Source: an uncultured Bifidobacterium sp.
GTDB lineage: Bacteria > Actinomycetota > Actinomycetes > Actinomycetales > Bifidobacteriaceae
NCBI RefSeq assembly: GCF_959020145.1
Contig: NZ_CAUEQY010000060.1
Coordinates: forward strand, 1 to 5,467
Reading direction: 5' to 3'
Length of the DNA: 5,467 nucleotides
Each line of letters begins with the position of its first letter. Position 1 is the stretch's first letter. The translations under genes and the position numbers were made by a program. Positions 1 to 5,467 of this stretch are shown here, piece by piece. Below the pieces are notes generated by a model that did not search any database, was not told the origin of the DNA, and saw only the letters and a list, made by a program, of their open reading frames with translations.

Positions 1-251
1 ACCCTTCCAAAGATACCCTAAAACCGTTGCAAATAAACACATCCCTCGGCGTGTCCCGATTCCGTCCACCTGAATCGTCTTTCTCCTTTTCCACAGAAAC
101 CAGCTCATCCTTCCGGAAAACATGTTCGTCGTACGAGTCGCCTTATCAGGAATTGACGGAACGATACGTTGAGGGGATTCTGTTATCCTGTGGGGCGCAG
201 CGGAGCAAAATGACCTGCCAAGACGGGATGGTCCCTTTCATGAACAGGCTT

Positions 252-281
252 TTGACTCAAAATAGAAGACGGATCGAATAT
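252..281 (+). promoter_or_regulatory. Possible promoter of the tandem-HTH gene
   Basis: TTGACT (252-257) matches the -35 consensus at five of six bases. It is followed after 18 bases by GAATAT (276-281), a weak -10 with three of six matches. Transcription would begin near 288, leaving a leader of about 25 bases before the ATG at 314. The weak -10 makes this tentative, and the gene could instead be read from an upstream promoter outside the window. Confidence 0.3.
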
Positions 282-301
282 TCCGCAGTGATACCGTGAA
301 G

Positions 302-306
302 GGAGG
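302..306 (+). promoter_or_regulatory. Ribosome binding site that decides the HTH start
   Basis: GGAGG lies within the longer purine run AAGGGAGGG (299-307), seven bases before ATG 314. This is ideal spacing and supports ATG 314 over the upstream in-frame GTG at 296, which overlaps this run. Confidence 0.75.
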
Positions 307-313
307 GAACGGC

Positions 314-775
314 ATGGAGGCGCAGCTTATGAGGCTACAGGACCTGAGACTCAAAGAAGGAATGTCTCTAGAACAGCTGGCCGAGCTCTCCGGCGTGGAT
401 CATGATCGTCTCGTCATGTTCGAAAACAATCCGGAAACCATACGCAATATGCATTTGGACACCGCTCGCCAAATTGCCAAAGCATTGCACTGCAACGTGT
501 TGGAGCTCCATCCCGACGAAGGTTGGAGAGGCGGAATCCACTGCGCTGAATCCGGGCTAAGAGACATTCGTCGGACTCGCGGCTATACGCAAAACGAGTT
601 GTCAGAGATGACAGGGATTCCCCAGCCGAACATCTCTTGGTTTGAGACAGGCTATCGCTCGACCTCAGGCATGCGGCTGGATACAGCCAGGCGTCTGTCG
701 GAAGCGCTTCGATGCGATCCGACAGATTTCCTAAAAGAAGCGTATAGCCGATATGAAAATAAATGTTGTATCTGA
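314..775 (+). CDS. Tandem helix-turn-helix (XRE/Cro-CI type) DNA-binding protein
   Basis: This encodes a 153-residue soluble protein made almost entirely of two Cro/CI-type helix-turn-helix domains, at about residues 8-66 and 82-140. Each has the usual pattern: a first helix starting L-x-D-[LI]-R, the helix-turn-helix core (LAELSGV in the first, LSEMTGI in the second), a conserved FE, then LDTAR and AL-x-C. The likely role is a transcriptional regulator; its target and ligand are unknown. I chose ATG 314 because GGAGG at 302-306 sits seven bases upstream. A GTG at 296 would add six residues but would place that ribosome binding site inside the gene. No membrane segment, enzyme domain or toxin partner is visible next to it. 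It converges with the ATPase gene and looks monocistronic unless the open frame before it is real. Base composition is AT-richer than in the neighbouring large genes, which hints at transfer. An antitoxin or phage-derived regulator is possible but unsupported. Confidence 0.85.
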   Translation: MEAQLMRLQDLRLKEGMSLEQLAELSGVDHDRLVMFENNPETIRNMHLDTARQIAKALHCNVLELHPDEGWRGGIHCAESGLRDIRRTRGYTQNELSEMTGIPQPNISWFETGYRSTSGMRLDTARRLSEALRCDPTDFLKEAYSRYENKCCI

Positions 776-953
776 TTTAGATAAAACACTTAAATTTCAT
801 CGGACGCCATACTTCAACAAACGAATGCATCCCGCGCACCTCCCATCTCACCAAAAAGATTAGGCAAGAAAGAAGCCCATCAATCATTGACTTCACAAAC
901 CTTTCCCTTCCAGAAAGCTGGATAACGTCCGAGATTTTGCGCACTTTCGGACG
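776..953. other. Convergent intergenic region
   Basis: The 178 bases between the two convergent stop codons are AT-richer than the flanking ATPase gene. I see no open frame of note, no promoter pair and no U-tailed hairpin just after the HTH stop. The only structure is at the right end, where the arms of the inverted repeat at 921-958 begin. A small TCCAG/CTGGA hairpin (909-922) partly overlaps its left arm. Confidence 0.5.
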
Positions 954-958
954 TTATC
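921..958 (-). terminator. Likely terminator hairpin of the ATPase gene, containing its stop codon
   Basis: A perfect 12-bp inverted repeat has arms GATAACGTCCGA (921-932) and TCGGACGTTATC (947-958) around a 14-base loop. The ATPase stop codon (TAA on the minus strand, 954-956) lies inside one arm. There is no run of U after the stem on either strand; on the minus strand the following bases are CAGCTTTCTGG. It therefore resembles the tail-less hairpins reported as terminators in actinobacteria, and by symmetry could stop transcripts from both convergent genes. A protein-binding palindrome is the alternative. Confidence 0.6.
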
Positions 959-3900
959 TGGCGCGGAGGACGCATTTGCGCAGTTCGGAAGCGATGAGCA
1001 CGATCATGGCAAGGCCGAGGCATTCGACCCATGCGCCGACGCTGAGCGGTACCGTACCGAAAGCGGTGTTGAGGAACGGAATGTAAATCACCGCCAGCTG
1101 CAATACCATGCTCAGCGCGATCGCGCCCCATAGCCACTTGTTGGAGAACAGTCCGACGAACGCTGACTGCAAGTGCGAGCGCGAGGCAAGCGCGTTCAGC
1201 ATTTGCGCGAACACGAGAATCGTGAAGCCCATGGTGCGTGCTTCCGTCATTTGTACGTCGTGACCGATCGCATCGACGGAACGGTCGGTGAACAGACCGC
1301 CGTCCAAGTGCATATCCATGCCGATCAGGGTGACGGCCGCCATAATCACACCGATGAAAATGATGTCGCCCCACATTTCGGCGTCAATCACGCGATCGGT
1401 GAGTTTGCGCGGCTTGCGCGCCATCACATCGTCGGTGGACGGGTCGACGCCCATGGCGAGCGCGGGTGCCGCGTCGGTGAGCAGGTTGATCCACAGCAGC
1501 TGCGTGGCAAGCAGCGGCACGGTCACGCCTTGGCTGCCGGGCTGGGTGATGCCGAGGAATCCGGCGAGCATCACCCCGCCGAACACGGTGAACACTTCGC
1601 CCACATTGGAGCTCAGCAGGTAGCGCAGGAACTTGCGGATGTTGTCGAAAATGCCGCGTCCTTCACGCACGGCTGCGACGATGGTGCTGAAGTTGTCGTC
1701 GGCGAGGATCATTTTCGCGCTCTGCTTGGTCACTTCAGTGCCGGTAATGCCCATGGCGACGCCAATATCGGCGGTTTTGACTGCGGGAGCGTCGTTCACG
1801 CCGTCACCGGTCATGGCCACGATATTGCCTTGCCGTTGCAAGGATTCAACGATCTTCAACTTGTGTTCCGGCGCGACTCGCGCGTAGACGGACACTCCGC
1901 TGGTCACCTTGTCGAATGCCGCTTCGTCGGGCAGTTCGTCGAGTTGGCTGCCGGTCATGGCCGTGCCGCCCTTGTCGATAATGCCCAGATCGGTGGCGAT
2001 GCGCGCCGCAGTCAGCGGGTGATCGCCGGTAATCATTACCGTACGAATGCCGGCGCGATGCGCTTCGGCAACCGAATCACGCACTTCCGTGCGCGGCGGA
2101 TCGATGATGCCGACCATGCCGACCCAAATCAAATCGTTCTCAAGCACATCGCTTTGTTCCGCAATATCGGCAACATGACCTGCGGAATTCAGCATGATTC
2201 CCGGCACTTGCGCAAGAGAAGCGGTACCGAGCGGACGATAAGCCTGTCCCAGCGTGCGGTATGCATCGGAAGAAAGCTGTTCGACAGTCGCAAGAATCTG
2301 CTGGCGATCGCCTTCCGTAAGTGGACGTACCGCACCGCCGACAGCAATCCTGCTGCAATATCCAAGAAGCACATCGGGGGCGCCCTTGGAGAAGACGGTC
2401 AGACGGCCGGCGTCAGCGTTGTCTTGTGCCACAATGGACATGCGCTTACGTTCGGAAGTAAACGGGATTTCGCCGACACGCTCGTAGTTGGCGTACTTGC
2501 GATCCGCCTTCACTTTTCGTGCTGCGACGATGAGTGAGACTTCGGTCGGGTCGCCGACCGCCTCCCACGTCACGTTTTCTATATTTCCGGTATTTCCAGC
2601 CGTAGCAGGAGCAGCGGATTCGCGCAATTCGCCGTCGTTCGCCAACGCGCCCACGGCAAGGGTCGCAACGGCTTCCGATTCGATGATCTTACGGATTTCC
2701 GCATGTTCCATGATCTGCGGATCGACCACCATACGGCCTTCCGGCGCATAGCCGGTGCCAGTAAGCTGCACTTCGCCGCTCGGCGTGACCACGCGCTCCA
2801 CGGTCATCTCATTGCGGGTGAGCGTGCCGGTCTTATCGGAGCAGATCACCGACGCGGATCCAAGCGTTTCCACCGAATGCAGCTTCTTGACGATCGCATT
2901 GTGCATGGCCATGCGCTGCACGCCGAGCGCGAGCACTACCGTAAGAATCGCAGCCAAACCTTCCGGCACGGCCGCGACCGCCAGCGAGACGGCCAACAGT
3001 AGCGAATCGATCACATCGTGAACGTCTTGGAAGCCTTCGGTAAGCGCGAGCGCGACCAGCACCACGACCGCGATGATGCATACCGCGCTGCCGAGGATTT
3101 TGGAAACGTAGTTCATTTCCTTTTGCAGCGGGGTTTCGTCATCTTCCGTGGCTTGCAGCAGATCGGCGATTTTACCGACCTGCGTGCCCATGCCGGTGCT
3201 GGTTACGATGGCACGGCCGGTGCCTTGCGTTACGGACGTGCCGTTGAACACCATGTTGGCGCGGTCGCCGAGGGCTTTCGCCTGTGCGAGGGTATCGGTC
3301 TTTTTGCCGACGGGCACGCTTTCGCCGGTGAGGCTGGCTTCGGCGACGCGCAGGCTGGCGGCCGTGAAGAGACGCCCGTCCGCAGAAACGGAGTCGCCTT
3401 CACCGAGCACGATGATGTCGCCCGGCACCACGTCAACCGTGTTGATGCGTTCGATTTTGCCGTCACGCAGCACGTTGGTTTGCGGCGCGGTCATGCTGGA
3501 GAGCGCTTCGACGGCGGCTTCCGCCTTCGATTCCTGGATGTAGCCGAGCACCGCGTTGACGATGAGGATCAGCACGATGACGATGGCGTCGAACGGCAAT
3601 GCTTCGCCGCCTTCCGCACCCGGTACGGCGTTGGCTCGTTCGATGAACCATGCGACGAGCGAAATGCCGGTCGCGGCCAGCAACAGGTAGACAAGGGGGT
3701 CTTTGAATTGTTCGAGGAATTTCTTCCATTTCGGCACCGGTGGTGCGGACGCGAGTTCGTTCGGTCCGTACTTGTCGAGTCGACGCTTGGCTTCCGCTTG
3801 ACTCAGGCCGGTATTCAAGTCGACACCAAGCGATTGCGCTACGGTTTGCGCATCGGCGAGCGACGGATCGACTTGCGTTTGCGTCGCGGTTTTTGCTGCT

Positions 3901-3965
3901 TGTTCGAAATTTCCCGAACTGGTATCGCGGAATTGGGTGGATTGATCTTCCTTGCGATCAACCAT
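954..3965 (-). CDS. P-type cation-transporting ATPase, PacL/SERCA-like (probable Ca2+ exporter)
   Basis: This 1003-residue membrane pump is full length for a P2-type ATPase and uses ATP to export cations, most likely Ca2+. In order it shows a hydrophilic N-terminus (1-35), the cation-ATPase N-terminal domain (about 36-100), the actuator motif TGES (213-216), PEGL in M4 (334-337), the phosphorylation site DKTGTLT with Asp377, nucleotide-domain KGAPD (527-531), DPPR (622-625), TGDH (646-649) and the hinge TGDGVNDAP (719-727). About ten membrane segments fit: roughly 88-108, 126-145, 290-309, 321-346, 783-806, 817-840, 865-884, 911-930, 943-963 and 976-995. Residues matching the SERCA calcium sites are present in M4 (Glu335), M5 (Asn787, Glu790) and M6 (Asn827, Thr830, Asp831). 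In M8 the SERCA glutamate is Gln921. ATG 3965 has AAGGAG (plus-strand 3972-3977) six bases upstream. The gene is monocistronic, divergent from lacZ and convergent with the HTH gene. Mn2+ or another divalent cation cannot be excluded. Confidence 0.95.
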   Translation of the reverse strand: MVDRKEDQSTQFRDTSSGNFEQAAKTATQTQVDPSLADAQTVAQSLGVDLNTGLSQAEAKRRLDKYGPNELASAPPVPKWKKFLEQFKDPLVYLLLAATGISLVAWFIERANAVPGAEGGEALPFDAIVIVLILIVNAVLGYIQESKAEAAVEALSSMTAPQTNVLRDGKIERINTVDVVPGDIIVLGEGDSVSADGRLFTAASLRVAEASLTGESVPVGKKTDTLAQAKALGDRANMVFNGTSVTQGTGRAIVTSTGMGTQVGKIADLLQATEDDETPLQKEMNYVSKILGSAVCIIAVVVLVALALTEGFQDVHDVIDSLLLAVSLAVAAVPEGLAAILTVVLALGVQRMAMHNAIVKKLHSVETLGSASVICSDKTGTLTRNEMTVERVVTPSGEVQLTGTGYAPEGRMVVDPQIMEHAEIRKIIESEAVATLAVGALANDGELRESAAPATAGNTGNIENVTWEAVGDPTEVSLIVAARKVKADRKYANYERVGEIPFTSERKRMSIVAQDNADAGRLTVFSKGAPDVLLGYCSRIAVGGAVRPLTEGDRQQILATVEQLSSDAYRTLGQAYRPLGTASLAQVPGIMLNSAGHVADIAEQSDVLENDLIWVGMVGIIDPPRTEVRDSVAEAHRAGIRTVMITGDHPLTAARIATDLGIIDKGGTAMTGSQLDELPDEAAFDKVTSGVSVYARVAPEHKLKIVESLQRQGNIVAMTGDGVNDAPAVKTADIGVAMGITGTEVTKQSAKMILADDNFSTIVAAVREGRGIFDNIRKFLRYLLSSNVGEVFTVFGGVMLAGFLGITQPGSQGVTVPLLATQLLWINLLTDAAPALAMGVDPSTDDVMARKPRKLTDRVIDAEMWGDIIFIGVIMAAVTLIGMDMHLDGGLFTDRSVDAIGHDVQMTEARTMGFTILVFAQMLNALASRSHLQSAFVGLFSNKWLWGAIALSMVLQLAVIYIPFLNTAFGTVPLSVGAWVECLGLAMIVLIASELRKCVLRAR

Positions 3966-4116
3966 GATGATCTCCTTGGGAGCGCCGCGGAGTAGTCAGC
4001 CCTCCCCTGCCGTTGCGATAGTGCGAAAACTGCGGAAAATTGCGATTTTCACAGATTCCGTCTGACAGGGCAATGCTGCGCGGTTGCGGACACCGGACGT
4101 GCGCCATCGGTGCATT
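3966..4116 (-). promoter_or_regulatory. Predicted long untranslated leader of the ATPase gene
   Basis: If the promoter at 4123-4150 is right, the transcript carries about 150 bases before the ATPase ATG. On the minus strand this leader holds a GAAAAT/ATTTTC hairpin (4035-4050, four-base loop), repeated CGCA units and a GCACCG/CGGTGT pairing (about 4090-4112). Just before the gene it has two GGAG segments (4005-4002 and the ribosome binding site 3975-3972) and two CTCC segments (3992-3989 and 3982-3979) that can pair alternately. Such a layout would suit attenuation or translational control by a cation, but it does not match a riboswitch class that I can recognise. The leader itself is an inference. 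Confidence 0.35.
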
Positions 4117-4122
4117 CCTGCC

Positions 4123-4150
4123 ATTATTACACACCGTGACCATTTTGCAA
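4123..4150 (-). promoter_or_regulatory. Probable promoter of the ATPase gene
   Basis: On the minus strand TTGCAA (4150-4145, four of six matches to the -35 box) is followed after 16 bases by AATAAT (4128-4123, five of six matches to the -10 box). TGT immediately before it gives an extended -10 element. Predicted start of transcription is near 4116. Confidence 0.5.
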
Positions 4151-4178
4151 GAGCGCAACGCACCGTCTTTTGTCAAGA

Positions 4179-4196
4179 TTTCACAAAATCGTGAAA
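4179..4196. promoter_or_regulatory. Perfect palindrome TTTCAC-N6-GTGAAA, candidate operator
   Basis: TTTCAC (4179-4184) and GTGAAA (4191-4196) form a perfect 6-bp inverted repeat with a six-base AT-rich centre. It overlaps a second small dyad, GATTT-CACA-AAATC (4177-4190). It lies about 30 bases upstream of the proposed ATPase -35 box and roughly 120 bases upstream of the proposed lacZ -10 box. That position suits an activator or a shared regulator of the divergent genes. The binding protein is unknown. Confidence 0.4.
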
Positions 4197-4283
4197 CATA
4201 ATCTGCAATCTTATTTCGACCGCGCATTCGATTACACGGCAACACCGACGGCAATGTCGCTACCATCTTTGGCGGAAGTGTGA

Positions 4284-4326
4284 TATGTTATCGGATGTTA
4301 GTAAACAAAATTACTTACGCTATGAT
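4284..4326 (+). promoter_or_regulatory. Probable lacZ promoter region
   Basis: TATGAT (4321-4326) matches the -10 consensus at five of six bases. The best -35 at 17-base spacing is TTAGTA (4298-4303), only three of six matches. That suggests an activator-dependent or intrinsically weak promoter. An alternative upstream start is the extended -10 TG-A-TATGTT (4281-4289), which also has no good -35. Start sites would be near 4333 and 4296, giving leaders of about 40 and 75 bases. Confidence 0.45.
4298..4317. promoter_or_regulatory. Operator candidate O1 upstream of lacZ
   Basis: TTAGTAA (4298-4304) and TTACTTA (4311-4317) form a 7-bp inverted repeat with one mismatch and a six-base spacer. The left part, TTAGTAAAC, resembles half-sites of LacI-family sugar regulators in bifidobacteria as I recall them. 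It covers the spacer and -35 of the proposed promoter, so a bound protein would block polymerase. The regulator is not encoded in this window. Confidence 0.45.
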
Positions 4327-4336
4327 TCGTAGCGTA
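4316..4336. promoter_or_regulatory. Operator candidate O2 over the lacZ -10 box
   Basis: TACGCTA (4316-4322) and TAGCGTA (4330-4336) form a perfect 7-bp inverted repeat. Counting the centre, nine of ten base pairs around the midpoint at 4326 are symmetric. It covers the -10 hexamer and the predicted transcription start, the classic place for a repressor site, and shares two bases with O1. Confidence 0.55.
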
Positions 4337-4358
4337 CATTGGCAACGTCGCAATGGAT

Positions 4359-4363
4359 AGGGG
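4359..4363 (+). promoter_or_regulatory. Ribosome binding site of lacZ
   Basis: AGGGG ends eight bases before ATG 4372. It is weaker than the ATPase site (AAGGAG) but is the only purine-rich element at suitable distance. The nearby ATG at 4353 is out of frame with the GH2 protein. Confidence 0.55.
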
Positions 4364-4371
4364 TAGTTATC

Positions 4372-5467
4372 ATGGCAGCTCAAGAAGCCGCGCAATCACA
4401 GCAAACGCAAGGGGTTCCGGAATCGCGCATCCTGCAGGCGCGGCAGGCGAACGCAAGCTGGCTCACCGATCCGACCGTATTCGCGGTGAATCGCAAGCCC
4501 GCGCACTCCAATCATCGGTATTTCCTGGGCGAAGCCACCGAACCGAAGCAGAATCTCGACGCTGTATGGAAAGTAAACGTTACTCAGGCCGCATCCATCG
4601 ACGTGGAAAACGCGCCGTTCGCCGCAGCTGACTTCAACGATGCCGGTTTCGGCGCGATCAACGTGCCCGAACACCTGCAGATGGCCGGCTATTTGAAGAA
4701 CAAATATGTGAATGTGCAGTATCCATGGGATGGCCATGAGGATCCGCAGGAGCCGAACGTTCCCGGAAACAATCATGTGGCGATCTACCGCCGTTCCTTC
4801 ACGCTTGACCGTCCGCTCGCCGCGACGCTGGAAAATGGCGGCACCGTCAGCATCACGTTCCACGGCATGGCCACCGCGATCTACGTGTGGGTCAACGGCA
4901 CGTTCGTCGGCTATGGCGAGGATGGTTTCACCCCGAACGAATTCGACATCACCGAAGCGTTGAACGTTGACGGCGACAACGTGCTCACCGTCGCCTGCTA
5001 CGAATACGCGAGCGCCTCTTGGCTGGAAGATCAGGATTTCTGGCGTTTGCACGGCCTGTTCCGTTCCGTGGAGCTCGCCGCACAGCCTCGCGTGCATGTC
5101 GAAACCGTGCAGATCGAAGCCGACTACAATCCCTCCATGGCCGCCGGAACGCTGAATGCAACCCTGCAGTTGCGCAATGCAAACGACGCGGCCACCGTCA
5201 AGGCGAAACTGCGTGACGCAAACGGCACTGTGGTGTGGGAATCCACGCAATGCGCCAACGAAACCATCACCCTCAATTCCGGCGCGCTGAAGAACATTGC
5301 GCCGTGGAGCGCCGAAGAGCCAACCCTGTATGAGCTGACGGTGCTTGTCGTCGGCCATGACGGCCCGCTGGTCGAAAAAATCGTGCAGCGTATCGGCTTC
5401 CGCACATTCCGTATCGAAGACGGCATCATGAAGCTCAACGGCAAGCGCGTGGTCTTCAAGGGCGCCG
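4372..5467 (+). CDS. lacZ: Beta-galactosidase, glycoside hydrolase family 2 (partial, N-terminal 365 residues)
   Basis: This hydrolyses lactose and related beta-galactosides in the cytoplasm; no signal peptide is present, so a permease outside the window would be needed. The frame is open through the right edge; family members are about 1,000-1,050 residues, so roughly a third is seen. A polar Gln/Ala-rich lead (about 1-20) precedes the GH2 sugar-binding domain (about 35-240). That domain includes VNVQYPW around Asn114 and SWLEDQDFWRLHGLFRSV (216-233), equivalent to E. coli SYLEDQDMWRMSGIFRDV. Asn114 and Asp220 match the E. coli galactose-binding residues Asn102 and Asp201, from memory. The immunoglobulin-like domain follows (about 241-340), then GFRTFRIEDGIMKLNGKR, the entry to the catalytic barrel. 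The two catalytic glutamates lie beyond the window. ATG 4372 has AGGGG (4359-4363) eight bases upstream. It is divergent from the ATPase gene, and two palindromes in its promoter suggest sugar-responsive repression. Confidence 0.95.
   Translation, partial: MAAQEAAQSQQTQGVPESRILQARQANASWLTDPTVFAVNRKPAHSNHRYFLGEATEPKQNLDAVWKVNVTQAASIDVENAPFAAADFNDAGFGAINVPEHLQMAGYLKNKYVNVQYPWDGHEDPQEPNVPGNNHVAIYRRSFTLDRPLAATLENGGTVSITFHGMATAIYVWVNGTFVGYGEDGFTPNEFDITEALNVDGDNVLTVACYEYASASWLEDQDFWRLHGLFRSVELAAQPRVHVETVQIEADYNPSMAAGTLNATLQLRNANDAATVKAKLRDANGTVVWESTQCANETITLNSGALKNIAPWSAEEPTLYELTVLVVGHDGPLVEKIVQRIGFRTFRIEDGIMKLNGKRVVFKGA

Larger units (their letters stand above)
1..313. other. Unassigned region upstream of the helix-turn-helix gene
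   Basis: No recognisable gene lies here. One forward frame is open from position 3 to a TGA at 297-299, about 98 codons with no convincing start inside. A TTG at 27 is the first possible start, with no good ribosome binding site. Its translation is serine- and arginine-rich, with scattered cysteines and no motif I recognise, so it is either the tail of an upstream gene or chance. A second frame is open from the left edge only to a TGA at 71-73. The stretch is AT-richer than the ATPase and lacZ to the right. Its one regulatory candidate is the promoter-like pair at 252-281. Confidence 0.4.

Noticed and set aside
296..313. GTG 296 as the start of the HTH protein
   Set aside because: It would place the strong GGAGG (302-306) inside the coding region and add the non-conserved residues before the first helix, whereas ATG 314 is ideally spaced.
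880..1374. 164-codon reverse open frame overlapping the ATPase 3' end
   Set aside because: It is an out-of-frame reading of the ATPase C-terminal region, very rich in Arg and His, and continues through the terminator-like hairpin without its own ribosome binding site.
1173..2537. 454-codon forward open frame opposite the ATPase gene
   Set aside because: It lies wholly antisense to well-conserved ATPase motifs. Its translation is His-, Gly- and Arg-rich with no domain, as expected of a shadow frame in a G+C-rich gene.
3018..3995. 325-codon forward open frame opposite the ATPase N-terminal half
   Set aside because: Antisense shadow with biased composition (Arg, Gly, Phe, Asp) and no recognisable family; it also runs through the ATPase start and ribosome binding site.
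3966..4116. Known manganese (yybP-ykoY) or magnesium (M-box) riboswitch in the ATPase leader
   Set aside because: The GGGGAGGGCTGACTAC stretch on the minus strand recalls the GGGGAGUA segment of yybP-ykoY. The other conserved parts of that class are not apparent to me and no M-box core is seen. A covariance-model search would settle it.
4171..4176. Perfect TTGACA -35 box on the minus strand upstream of the ATPase gene
   Set aside because: No acceptable -10 hexamer lies 16-18 bases downstream of it on that strand; the TTGCAA / extended -10 pair nearby is the better promoter.
4396..5358. 320-codon reverse open frame opposite lacZ
   Set aside because: It is entirely antisense to the GH2 coding frame, which carries clear family motifs throughout; the reverse product shows none.

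Overview
The window looks like chromosomal DNA from a high-GC Gram-positive bacterium, most likely a Bifidobacterium. This rests on gene style only: G+C-rich codon choice in the two large genes, strong AGGAG-type ribosome binding sites, and a cytoplasmic GH2 beta-galactosidase of the bifidobacterial lactose type. No marker gene fixes the genus.

Layout from left to right. Positions 1-313 hold no gene I can name. One frame is open from the left edge to a stop at 297-299 and could be the tail of an upstream gene, but its protein is unconvincing. A small DNA-binding protein follows at 314-775 (+), made of two tandem Cro/CI-type helix-turn-helix domains. It converges on a large P-type cation ATPase of the PacL/SERCA type at 954-3965 (-). 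The gap between them (776-953) is AT-richer than the large genes. It carries half of a perfect 12-bp inverted repeat (921-958) that contains the ATPase stop codon. The ATPase and lacZ diverge from a 406-base intergenic region (3966-4371). The first 365 codons of lacZ (4372 to the right edge) include the sugar-binding domain and end just as the catalytic barrel begins.

Functionally this is a junction of three apparently independent units: an orphan regulator, a cation exporter (probably Ca2+) and lactose hydrolysis. Most of the unexplained signal lies in the divergent intergenic region. There are two overlapping palindromes around the predicted lacZ promoter, which are good operator candidates. 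A further TTTCAC/GTGAAA palindrome lies between the two promoters. A predicted untranslated leader of about 150 nt precedes the ATPase, with phased CGCA repeats, a small perfect hairpin and competing GGAG/CTCC pairings around the ribosome binding site. I found no CRISPR array, tRNA, rRNA, insertion sequence or clearly new multigene system.
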